A stretch of DNA of 64,000 nucleotides. It comes from Onchidella celtica (Eukaryota; Mollusca; Gastropoda; Systellommatophora; Onchidiidae). Each line of letters opens with the position of its first letter. Within the stretch, counting starts at the first letter, position 1. Of the stretch, positions 12,880 to 23,042 are shown piece by piece. The notes beneath the pieces were generated by a model, which saw nothing but the letters and a program-made list of their open reading frames with translations, ran no database searches and had not been told where the DNA came from. The DNA is taken from positions 17,189,548 to 17,253,547 of the forward strand of contig OZ007583.1 of assembly GCA_963931925.1 (NCBI GenBank), read 5' to 3'. The translations under genes were made by a program, and so were the position numbers.

Positions 12880-13396
12880 AATAATAATAATAATAATAAA
12901 ATAGACGGGAGGGGAAACGGAGGGAGAAGGGAGGGGGAAGGAGGGAGGAAGGAGGGAATGGATCTTGTCGAGTTTCCGCTCTCTGCCAAACGTCACCTCA
13001 ACAAAAATTTAGCCCGCGACCAAAAAATCGAACTTTCCGTTTACGAGCGCGTTCACAATTTTTGATGTCCTCTGTTATTTCAGCGTTCCCCAGTCTTTTT
13101 TACTTATTGACTAAAATGGTCGGCAGTTGTCGGAAGAATTGCTCAAGAATACGCATTTTTCCGACATCAGTTTTCAATCAGGCAGCTTTCCGGGGAGACA
13201 GAAGCCGCCTATTGAAATAGTCGTGTCGCTGATTGTGTTCAGCCCAGCAGTCCAACATTCTGGTGCAGTCACCGACACTGCCTTCCCTTCACTCTTTCCT
13301 ACTCACAGTTTCTGCATGCTGGCTGAACAGTGTCCAGATTTCGTTTTAAGCTGTAAAGACTAAAGTCCATAGGCTGGAAACTACAGACTTTCGGGA
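12880..13396. other. No recognisable gene
   Basis: A short ATA microsatellite near 12880-12900, a GGGA-rich stretch (12905-12958), then unique sequence. The ORF 13127-13363 shows no domain. Confidence 0.35.
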
Positions 13397-13400
13397 GGTT

Positions 13401-13602
13401 TCATACTAAGCTCAGTCAGACGCAGTCAGATGATGCCAGCAAAATGTTCACCAAAGAAATAATGGCAGAAGCTGACTGTGTCTGGTTGGGCTTAAAGGCT
13501 TAGTATGATAGGGTCTTCCTTTTACTAAGAAAATATAGGAAATAATGATGTGCGCTTCTTGTCTGCCAGCAGCTGTCTGTGTCTGACCGGGCACAGTATG
13601 AT
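13401..13602 (+). mobile_element. MITE family M2, copy 2
   Basis: Two adjacent hairpin modules. TCATACTAAGCTCAGTCAGA pairs with the CTGACTGTGTCTGG...GCTTAGTATGATA segment ending near 13511. A second module ends CTGTGTCTGACCGGGCACAG TATGATA. The whole aligns to the reverse complement of 8667-8870. Confidence 0.65.
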
Positions 13603-13609
13603 ACCTCCC

Positions 13610-14820
13610 CTAGTTGTTATCTAATCAGTCGCGTCATGAAAGTATTAAAGAAAAACAAACAACAACAAAAAAAAAACGGATCATGATAGTATCAGAAATT
13701 ACTATTGGTCTACAAACATTGAGAAAAACCCATGAGCATAAGGCTGTCATCCACTCATGGCAAGTACAGACCAATATGGCAAACAAACATCAAAACATTT
13801 ACATGCGAGTGAAAACCCAATTGTCCAAGAATCATGACCATCATTATTTTTATATTATAACGAAGCCACAGGGTAAACAATGATGTAGGCACCCAAAACT
13901 ATGTTTACGTTACCAACAATCATGAAACTTTGTGTCCTGCCTCGATTTTTGACGATGAATTGCGTGAAAACTTCATTTTTGGGGGCAAAATTCAGCCTTT
14001 GATATTATTTATGTGCGATTTTTTAAACTACCAAAAAGACATTATTTTGTCGTCGAGTAGAATCGAAAAATGTGATCGTAAATTTCGTTGCTACTAGAGG
14101 CCATCGTTCTACGTAGGGCACTTAAACTAGTTTAAGATAACTGTTAATGCTATCAGTAAGCGCGACGACAACCACGGTAAGGACAACGGTAATCGTGAAC
14201 ATTTTGTCCTATTTGGCTGTTAAAGCATTATTTGCTCCGTCAAGACAAAAATTATATCATTTCAGAACTATGAAATTTGGCATTTATCGCTCTTCTGTTT
14301 AACCCATCATTTCCGAATGATTTCCTGTTTCCAGCCAGCTTTGTTCATCAGACTAAAATTTAAAAAAAAAAGAAAGGAAAATGACAAAGAAATGAAACAA
14401 AACACAAAAAAAAATGGGGTGGGGGGGGGGGGGAGGAGGCGACGAAAAGTCCAGACTTCTGAGTACCGGTAACGCACTAGCACAAATATCATAAATAACT
14501 TCTGAGCACATTTTATTATTATGTCAGCCCATTTCAAACTCGAAACATGATTTATTTACCAATAATGGCTGCCCACAGACAACTGTTTTATCTCCATGAA
14601 AGTATAATTATAGATCTCTACCTTTCATTACATGGGCGTAAATCACATGCACTGTGTGGTCTTGTTTAAGTAACTTAAAAATGTACTCTTTTAATGCCAG
14701 CTCCGCAAAACATGAACAGTTTCGTGCTGTGGCGACTGTACTCTTTCCCTTTTCGTCTGCTTACGAGTACTTCATATCACTAGTGTGCGTGATAAAACAA
14801 GATAAGATAAGACAGATAAG
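13610..14820. other. No recognisable gene
   Basis: Unique AT-rich sequence with one G-run (14415-14433). The ORFs 13614-13883 and 14654-14944 have no domain or repeat match that I can see. Confidence 0.35.
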
Positions 14821-14824
14821 AGTC

Positions 14825-15190
14825 TTTGGGTATTTGACACTATTATTCGAATATTGGAATAAGAACCTGATTCGAATATTCGTTGAAATACTTTTGAAAG
14901 TATTCGACCATCGAGTCTGTGATTTAAAAAAAAACAACTTATAAGCAGTCGATAGTGAAACAGTTTGGAAATTTATCACACTCGTCTGAATACAAGCCTT
15001 ATAATTATAGTGAAGGTCATCAAGTAATGTGCATTAAAATAAGTGAAGGGAGAAAACGAGAGACAATACTTTCGCATGTCTCGCAATGTCACTGGGTGAC
15101 GGGTACTCGAAACTATGACGAACATCCGAATAATGATTGATGAGTATTCAATATTCGTTCGAAAGAATGCAATTTGCTATTCGACCCAAG
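14825..15190 (+). mobile_element. Dispersed repeat family M3, copy 1
   Basis: TATTCGAATATTGGAATAAG, ATTCGTTGAAATACTTTTGA and GAAACAGTTTGGAAATTT, then GAAGGTCATC and AACTGAAAGGAGAAA-like blocks, recur in the same order at 20280-20700. The segment begins and ends with TATTCGA-type sequence. This fits a non-autonomous DNA transposon whose class I cannot fix. Confidence 0.6.
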
Positions 15191-15199
15191 ACTGGTGAT

Positions 15200-16730
15200 T
15201 ACCAGCTAAATTAATATGCCACAAATGAGGCATCTTTGGCTTGAAATTTGAAGTCATTGGATCAGATAGCAATAATTTTGTGTGTGGATTTGAGCCCTAT
15301 ACAAGCTAATCTTTACATTACATTACAAATCTACTAATGAAAAAATGCCAGGGGTAAAGGGGAAGAAAAAGGCTGGGAACCCTTGATCTAGTCTTACACT
15401 TTCCAAATTCCACCCACTCCTCCTCTGTCATCAAATCGAACAGGCACCCGAGTTCTGATTACGAGTTGGTATACAGTCTCACTTCTCAACTGTAAATAAT
15501 GGCAGGAAAACCATCGATTTTCGAGGCACGCACTCACAGTCACTAACTGCGCCAAGTTAGGCAAGAAAATTATATTGAATTGTAATCTTGCCAACAACTT
15601 AACTACCGCTATATGATTATTTGGCAGGAAAAACACAGGCCGAAAATAGCATCTTTGGGACAATGAATTAATCTTGATAAACATCATTGTAATCTTATCT
15701 ATGTATTTGAGGACTAGGAAGAAAATTAACACGTTTTCTCAGTAACTGCAGCACTTACAGCTTTCAAACTTGGCATGAACATTTCAAATTACTTGGAGTT
15801 CGACATGCCGCCCTTGAAATTTTTGCTTTACAAAAATGTTGATATATTAGCACCTGTTTTGTTTCGGATATCCCACCCGAGCAGTGAAACATTGAATCGT
15901 AGTTTTTTAATCACCGTGAGCTATGCAAGGAAATGGGAGAAGAAGAAGAAGACCTATTACTGACATGTGATCAATTTTCTTTTTCCAAATGTTAAAGTTA
16001 ATTTAATGTTTAATTAATATGTTTTTATAAAATAAAATAATGCTAATCGAGTTGCCTGGGAAAACTTATGTTTGTAATCCCGTGCGTAACCGGGCTATTC
16101 AGCTTGTAAAAGATGAGCACGGAGGGTGACTTAATAATAATATCCCGATAGACTGGAGCTAAAGGATGAACATAACAATTAGCACATACACTTTGTGAGC
16201 AGGAGACCAAAGTTATGGAACACTGTGCACAGTCTTTTATCTGAAATTTTGTCAAAAAATTACGTGGCCACATCCATTTTGAACAAACTTCACTCTTACA
16301 TAATAATTATTAATTTCTTTACGCTCTTTTTAAGCTCCCCCGAGATACATTTTGATCGAGTAGAATAAAAAAGTATTATCTAAAATTTCGTTCTACGGCC
16401 TTTCTTTTACACATAGCTGGTCGGAAATCAATTTTAAATATCACATCTTCCTATTCTCCGAGTCAACGGGTCAACCAGTCCTGCCCTATCAACCATTTAA
16501 ATAACGTATCATTGTTTTCATATTGATTGTGGTAATCAGATTCTTTATCCCATTCCTTAAAAATCACGCTGTATTCCTCAGGTATTACATGGAAGATGTA
16601 TTATTATTACATGGAAGATGTTACGTACTTTAAGAAAAAAAAAAAAAGAAGAAAGTTGCGCAGTCTTTAAAGTGGAAAAACAACAACAACAAAAAAAGGT
16701 TTAAATAAATTTGATATCGTCAGTGAGTGT
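15200..16730. other. No recognisable gene
   Basis: AT-rich unique sequence. A 23-bp direct duplication (TATTACATGGAAGATGTATT) lies at about 16580-16620. The 112-residue ORF 15394-15732 shows no domain. Confidence 0.35.
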
Positions 16731-16736
16731 TCCCTA

Positions 16737-16965
16737 AAACTGTAGTAATTGGTTTTGACTACTTTTCAGGAGATGTAAAAAGACAAGAACAACTACACAG
16801 CTGGTCCAGTGACGATGACTTTTTGAAAGTTTTGCTATTCGATGGTTTTTCGACTTAGGGGTTTAGAACCAAGATCATTCGATGCGGATTTGAATGTAGT
16901 AGAACGTAATAATATAAAAATTGATTTTTCGAATATTTTAGTTACTGTAGTCTGCGGGAACTGTG
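16737..16965 (+). mobile_element. Dispersed repeat family M4, copy 1
   Basis: Starts CTGTAGTAATTGGTTTTGAC and ends GAATATTTTAGTTACTGTAG, giving short terminal inverted repeats. ACTTTTCAGGAG, GACGATGACTTTTTGAAAG and GCTATTCGAT blocks recur at 59895-60090 (plus) and 19205-19430 (minus). Confidence 0.65.
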
Positions 16966-16989
16966 ACGATACATAGCAATGAAAGCCAC

Positions 16990-17225
16990 TGTGTTAGGTT
17001 GACTGGTGCACTGCGCCAAGTCTGTTTTGTGTTTCTTTTGACTCAGTGACCGAGGTCTCTCTTTCCCCCAGCTGACTCAAGACAAGTTTGAGGTGCCCGA
17101 ACCAGTGAAATACATTTGTTTTGATCCCGGCAATGCACGATGTCCCGTTTAACACTATAGTCCACATCCCACTTTGAAACCGAGACAGAACAGGCTACTT
17201 GACTCAGTGCGCAACCAACCAGGCT
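16990..17225 (+). repeat. Dispersed repeat family R5, copy 1
   Basis: Aligned with 40925-41135: GGTTGACTGGTGCACTG, TTTTGACTCAGTG, CAGCTGACTCAAG, and AACCGAGACAGAACAGGCTA appear in the same order and spacing. The sequence is not palindromic overall and has no ORF in common. Confidence 0.6.
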
Positions 17226-17280
17226 AATAAGCACAGCATTAGCGCTATAAAAAGGATCCTGGAGTGCTTGAACAGAATCC

Positions 17281-17662
17281 ATGGGGACAAGGTGGTCTAG
17301 AGGCAAGGTGCTCGCCTCTCACGCCGAAGGTGCCGGGTTCGAATCCCGGTCGGCGCAGGCATGTTGGACTTTTGGGATTTTTCTCATATTTTCCTATCCC
17401 TGATCCTGTGGTTGGTAGGATCGAGCACCTAGTCTTCTCGGATAAGGACGACAAATTCGGAGGGCCCATGTGCACTTTGCGCACATTAAAGATACCTTGA
17501 ACGTTGGAAATCGTGAAGAGAAGGCCGCACAAGGCCCCTGACGGACAAAATTCTAAAAAAAACAAACTAATTCCTACCACAACAAGAAAAATAAAACAAG
17601 TAAAAGTGAGGTGTAAATGCCAAGGGCACCGACCGAACCTCCTAAAATAAAGATCTAAACAC
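17281..17662 (+). mobile_element. tRNA-derived SINE, most complete copy
   Basis: The head carries RNA polymerase III box A (GGTGGTCTAGAGG) and box B (GGGTTCGAATCCC) at tRNA spacing, with a GGCGC ending near 17356. A central block follows: GGTAGGATCGAGCACCTAGT, CTTCTCGGATAAGGAC, TTTGCGCACATTAAAGATAC. The A-rich tail runs through ACCACAACAAG to AACCTCCTAAAATAAAGATC. Two more copies lie at 4515-5936 and 23225-23621. The source tRNA is not assigned. The 78- and 111-residue ORFs here are chance frames of the SINE. Confidence 0.88.
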
Positions 17663-17669
17663 TTGAACT

Positions 17670-19195
17670 GAATCCACAGCGCAAATCGCGTGAAATGTGC
17701 AAGGGGGTCTATGTTTTAATAGCGGAAGAGTAAAATTGTTTGTATGTGGCGCGCAAACAAGTTTTGCGTGTAATTTTTCTAGGTTTTTAATCTTGGCACT
17801 AATTATAGTGTGTGCGGATTAATTTTAGACTGTTTAATGTATATCTGCCAATCCATTTTCTGCAGTTGGCACCTTTTGATGTGATGTCAGGATGAATGCA
17901 TAATGACTGGCAGACCAGTTTTGGTGCGACTGATTGTGTCGTTTCTGTATTATTTCTTACGCAAGGCTTTGCTGCATACAACATTATCATTTTCCCATAT
18001 TTTGTCTTTGCTTCAAGCCTTGCTGAAACCCACAAAGTTTTTTTTTTGGCTTACAATCTTTTCTCAAGTTGCCATTTTGGGTTGATGGGGTGGGGGTAGG
18101 AGGGGAGGGGGCGTGGACAAGAACTCACAAGTCATCTACATAGTTCAGAATCTGCGCTATAATGTCGGTTCAGAGAAAGACGTGATTATCTCCTTATTTT
18201 GTGAAAATAGAGATAATCACTTCTTTGACTGAATCGACGATATCAGTAGTTAGGCTCAACAGGAAGCCCACAATTTCTGTTACTCTGTGCGACGTGAAAC
18301 ACTCCACACTGTCTCAAATTTTGTCATTGCTCGCAATTAAAAACAACAGAAATAGGTCACGGGAATTACTGACTGTGACATTTTCCGTCATATTTGTGTT
18401 TCGCAATTCGCTCAGATCAATATCTGAATTCGGCATTTCTCGATGTTCCGCATCAACGTTTAACTCGGGGGGTTCCCAGCCTTTTTCGTTCTGTTTACCT
18501 CTGGCAAGTTTTCGAGAATAATTGCCTTGCAAGGCTATGGCTATATTTTTCCAAGAGTTCTTCTAATCTCTTTGGATTACAAAATTTTGAATGGTAAGAA
18601 ACTATGCACAAATCCAGAACCAATTTACCTGAGGTCAGGGAACCCTTGCTTGGTTTAACGCAAGTCATACCACAACAGGTGATTAATAGTAATAATTATG
18701 AATGAAGCACAACCAATGGAGGGGCTCAGAAATCTCAGTGCTCCGAGTCACGATCATGACAGATGGTAAGTAACAGTTTGTCTTTTCTCATCCGAACTGT
18801 CCTTAGGCGATCATTTAGCCAAAGACGCCAGGGGGTTTCTTCTGTCCAATTTTCATGGTATATCTTTGTAGCCACCTGTCACCTGACCACCGGGCGAATT
18901 TGAGCAACTCCATTTTGGAATCTCTCCAGACCGGAAATGGTAACATAGGGCTTCCCAGTCTGGGGTAAAGTTTGTCTACCCTGGGGATAAATTTTGACCA
19001 ATGTGTTCTCTTTGACTCACGTGTTTGGTTCTGGTATACCCGTATCTCTTCATCATTGGTTGTTCATAAATGAGCGAAATAACAATGTTATGTGCTGTTA
19101 TTATACGTATTGTCATTTGAGGTAAAAAATAATAATGTTAAATTCAGACTCGTAAAATTTCCCCATTGTCGGTTGCTTTATCATGATAGAAGTGT
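17670..19195. other. No recognisable gene
   Basis: Unique sequence apart from a short hairpin (GTGATTATCTC at 18182 pairing with GAGATAATCAC near 18210) and a GGTTCCCAGCCTTTTTC motif near 18472 that resembles a hAT-type end. No supported ORF. Confidence 0.35.
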
Positions 19196-19204
19196 AAAAT
19201 TTGG

Positions 19205-19430
19205 TCACCTTTGCCGAAGACTGCAGTAACTCAAAAGGTCGAAAAGTGGATTTTCATAAGCTTATTTAGCTACATTCGGAGCTGCATCGGATTATCTTGA
19301 TTCTAGACTAGTAAGCCGGAACATGATCGAATAGCAGGCTTTCAAAAAAGTCATCATCGCTAGACCATTAGTGTTAAATAAAACATTTTTTACCTTCTCC
19401 TGAAAAGTAGCCAAAACCGATGACTACATT
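19205..19430 (-). mobile_element. Dispersed repeat family M4, copy 2
   Basis: The reverse complement reads GTAGTCATCGGTTTTGGCTA, CTTTTCAGGAGAAGG, GGTCTAGCGATGATGACTTT, GCTATTCGATCATG, and ends GAGTTACTGCAGTCTTCGG. It is collinear with 16737-16965. Confidence 0.65.
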
Positions 19431-19889
19431 TTTGGGGAAGGTGACGATTTACTCTCGAAAGGGATAAATTGGACGAAAAAGGTTTAGAACCCTTGTTAAC
19501 AGATCAATACTTGGTGGCGTATTGGGGAATCAATTACATGAAAGTCAGCCTACCCACACAAGATAGGTGCCTGTCAGTAAACATCAGATTAATTCCTTAC
19601 AGAGGGGAAGAAAAAGAGATGATACACTGTAGTTACAGAACTGTAGTTACAGAACTTTACAATGTAATTATACCTGGCCGTGTGAAGCTGACTCCATGAT
19701 ACAGTTTGTCCTCGGGCTGTATTGTTTTGTTTCACCTGACGTCACTGAACTTTGTGCTCCCAGGAAATTTTGTATTTTATTCCGTCTTTCGTCTGAATTT
19801 CCGAGGCCATACATTTCGTTCCCCCGGTCCCGGGAGTTTCAGTTCTTCGCTTTGGATTACAGCAGCTGCTAATCTTTTCGAGCCGCATG

Positions 19890-20030
19890 CCCAGCCTCTG
19901 TGTCAAAATACAAATCTCTGCAAATGTTCATGCTCAGCCTCTGTGCCAAAATACAAATCTCTGCAAATGTTCATGCTCAGCCTCTATGCCAAAATACAAA
20001 TCTCTGCAAATGCGCATGCTCAGCCGCCGT
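19890..20030 (+). repeat. 43-bp minisatellite, about 3.3 units
   Basis: CAGCCTCT starts at 19892, 19935, 19978 and 20021, an exact 43-bp period. The unit is CAGCCTCTGTGCCAAAATAC, AAATCTCTGCAAATGTTCAT, GCT. Since 43 is not a multiple of three, the array stays open in all three frames and creates three overlapping spurious ORFs. Confidence 0.95.
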
Positions 20031-20279
20031 GCACAGGGGGCGTGGATGCATCAGAATTTTGGTTTACGTAAGTGAAACGAACCAATTATTAGTGAAAACG
20101 TACGAGCAGGCAAATAGAAGAAAAAACTGGCACCGATTTTCAGATTCTTAGTGGATGCTATCATGTCAAACTTCTTCAAGCAACTCTTCAAATCAATCTG
20201 TTATCTTGTTAAAATAGTTACACCCAGCTCCGAAGCCGTGGATAGGGCAATTTTGAATGTGTTTATTGTTTCTAAGTTT

Positions 20280-20700
20280 GGGGCATTCGACACAACTATT
20301 CGATTATTCAAATAGCGACCTGCGCCGAAAATTCGTTCGAATAGTTTTGAAAAATTTTCGACATCCAGATCTGCTATTTTTTTTTTTTCCTTTACATGGA
20401 GTAGTCGTGGAAACAGTTTCGAAATTTCATACATTTGTCTGGAAATAAGCCTACACTTTACAAAGAAGGTCATCGACTATTGTGAATAACTGAAAGGAGA
20501 AAGCAAGAAATACAATATTCCCGCTTGTTTCGCGCGAGGTCGCAATGGTGTTTTTTTCTTTTCGACGGAATTGTGTTAAATTTCTTGTATGGAAACATTC
20601 AGTTATCGGAAAAAGTGTCGAAAAAGCGACCTGTGAATTATGATGTACGTCTAGCCGAATTGTTCAGAAAATACTATTGACTATTGGACCCAACATTATT
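20280..20700 (+). mobile_element. Dispersed repeat family M3, copy 2
   Basis: Collinear with 14825-15190 through ATTCGTTCGAATAGTTTTGA, GAAACAGTTTCGAAATTT, GAAGGTCATCGACTA and ACTGAAAGGAGAAA blocks, ending TATTGGACCCAA. Confidence 0.6.
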
Positions 20701-20928
20701 TGTTTCCAATGAAGACCGAACAAGAAGTGTTATGAATGTCGTCACCTATTCTGTTATGCTTGTCATCGCTACCTTGTGCTTTGAAAATAACTCCCCCGAC
20801 TGTGTGACATGCTCTTGAATGACACTCGTGACTCTGATGTTTGTACTGATGATAGAATAGATGCAATGAGACGAAAAAGGGGAAAAAAATACTCGCTCTT
20901 AAATTTATTTAATAATAATTAATCATTC

Positions 20929-20933
20929 TCTCC

Positions 20934-20987
<54 letters not shown>
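20929..20987 (+). repeat. (CT)n microsatellite
   Basis: A nearly uninterrupted CT run, ending in CACTCACACACA. Confidence 0.95.
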
Positions 20988-20988
<1 letters not shown>

Positions 20989-21082
20989 ACTCACACACAT
21001 AAAAACACCCACACAATTACACGTTAAGAAAACACACAAATGTAAAGAGTGCCCATTCTTATGTAATGCGAGGGGTTAGTTT

Positions 21083-21168
21083 TACTACTACTATTACTAC
21101 TACTACTACCACTACCACTATTACTACTACTACTACTATTACTCCTATTACTACTACTACTATTACCA

Positions 21169-21212
<44 letters not shown>

Positions 21213-21273
21213 GCTGCTGCTACTACAACTTCTACTACTACTACTACCACTACTACTACTACTACTACCACTT

Positions 21274-21304
<31 letters not shown>

Positions 21305-21495
21305 CACTACTACTACTAGTACTCCTATTACTACTACTACTATTACCACTACCACCACTACTACTACTACTGCTGCTACTACCACCACTACTACTACTAC
21401 CACTACTACTACTACTACTACTACCACTACTACTACTACCACTATTACTACTACTACTACTACTACCACTACTACTACTACTACTACTACTGCTG

Positions 21496-21548
<53 letters not shown>

Positions 21549-21552
21549 GCTG

Positions 21553-21611
<59 letters not shown>

Positions 21612-21615
21612 GCTG

Positions 21616-21662
<47 letters not shown>

Positions 21663-21767
21663 GCTGCTACTACTACTACTACTACCACTACTACTACTAC
21701 TACTACCACCACTACTACTACTACTACCACCACTACTACTACTACTACCACCACTACTACTACTACT

Positions 21768-21806
<39 letters not shown>

Positions 21807-21810
21807 GCTG

Positions 21811-21844
<34 letters not shown>

Positions 21845-21868
21845 TATTACTACCACTACCACTAGCAC
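21083..21868 (+). repeat. Large (ACT)n trinucleotide array, about 785 bp
   Basis: ACT/CTA repeats with ACC, ATT and GCT variants, followed by an (AAT)n run to about 21908. It yields 269- and 300-residue frames of poly-Val and poly-Thr on the two strands. These are artefacts of the repeat. Confidence 0.97.
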
Positions 21869-22141
21869 TAGGCTTAATAATAATAATTATGATAATAATA
21901 ATAATAATCTTATTAGTAACAATACATTACTGGGTGTCTCTTTTCACTATATTATAATACATTGCTAATAGTCATGTCCTAATAGTCGTGTCCATTTGGC
22001 TGCACATAACTATATCCGGTCCTAAACTTAAGTATTCTTCGTTTACCTACATAACGGATTCATCTCCAAATAACCATTTTGCTAAAGTGAGCTATTTCTC
22101 ATTCGTTCTTACATTTTTTATATCGTATTCTTTCTTCCCAG

Positions 22142-23042
22142 GACCATCAAGCATTTGGAGGTACGCCTTTAGCCATGCTAGCAGCTCAGTGCAGCAAAAT
22201 CACCAGCAAGTCACCACCACCACTTGCTGAAGCAACCGTCGGCAAATCCTTCCTGCCATGGAAAAAACATTCGCCAGGTGCTCCTTCACCTGGACCCATC
22301 CATCACCACATTGCCTCCCAGAGAATGGGCAGTCTCAATCATACATCAATACCCATGTCCAACAACTTACCATACCCTCGCTCTACTGTCGTGTCGTCCA
22401 ACCAGCCATCTACATATCATAACGAGTTGTTCTATACAGGTGCTAGTTCTGGTGCGCACACGACAGCACAGACTCCTGATCTGTCTCAGACAGCCTTACT
22501 GCACAAAATGCACAGCGAAAATGGAATTGGTAATCCTGGATTTGGATCCGTGTATTCTCGAGTTCCATCAATGTCAGGAGCTTATGACCCAGCCTGGCCA
22601 TTCTCAAATATTCCTACCACACACCCTGGTGCAACTCATGGATTGAAACATAGTGATATGAGCCATTCTGTAAATAGTGGAGGAAACCCGTGGTGGGATG
22701 TCCACCCGGCTGCTAACATGCACTCCACAGGGACAAATTGGTTGTCAGATTCTTCAACACTACACGGACAAATAGCCGCTTCCTACCCTGGCCCGGATTA
22801 CCACATAGGTCACCCATTAGCTTCCAACCCGGCAATTTTGTCATCTCAACAACACCTTTTGCAGGATACCTACAAATCCATGTTACAGCCTTCCCAGTCC
22901 GACCTCAGTCTCAATAACAGCCCAGTCACACCTTTCCTGTCTCGACCGTCCCTACCTGGCCTGACCAGTCCCAGAAATTCCAGGCGATACTCAGGAAGAG
23001 CAACATGTGACTGTCCAAATTGTCATGAGATTGATCGATTGG
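22142..23042 (+). CDS. Sp8: Sp8-like exon with Sp box, WWDVH motif and BTD box
   Basis: The acceptor is a pyrimidine-rich tract ending CAG at 22141. Translation starts in phase 0 as [17 protein letters not shown]. The donor is G|GTAAGT at 23042/23043, leaving phase 1. The middle is Ser/Pro/His-rich and low in conservation, as expected for the activation region of this family. The ATG at 22175 is the Met inside the Sp box (TPLAM), so it is unlikely to be the true start. An ORF caller would also run past the donor to a stop at 23089; that extension is intronic. Confidence 0.95.

Noticed and set aside
17283-17357. Possible tRNA gene with box A and box B
   Set aside because: The cloverleaf is imperfect and the sequence continues into a SINE body and tail shared with two other loci.
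17245-17580. ORFs of 78 and 111 residues
   Set aside because: They lie in the SINE; the other SINE copies do not keep the frames.
19706-20151. Three overlapping ORFs with repeated KYKSLQM / NTNLCKCS motifs
   Set aside because: Caused by the 43-bp minisatellite, which cycles through all three frames.
21059-21968. Frames of 269 and 300 residues (poly-Val and poly-Thr)
   Set aside because: Direct translation of the ACT/AGT trinucleotide array; no non-repetitive coding sequence.
22224-22646. 140-residue ORF overlapping the first Sp8-like exon
   Set aside because: Alternate-frame shadow; the other frame carries the Sp box, WWDVH and BTD motifs.
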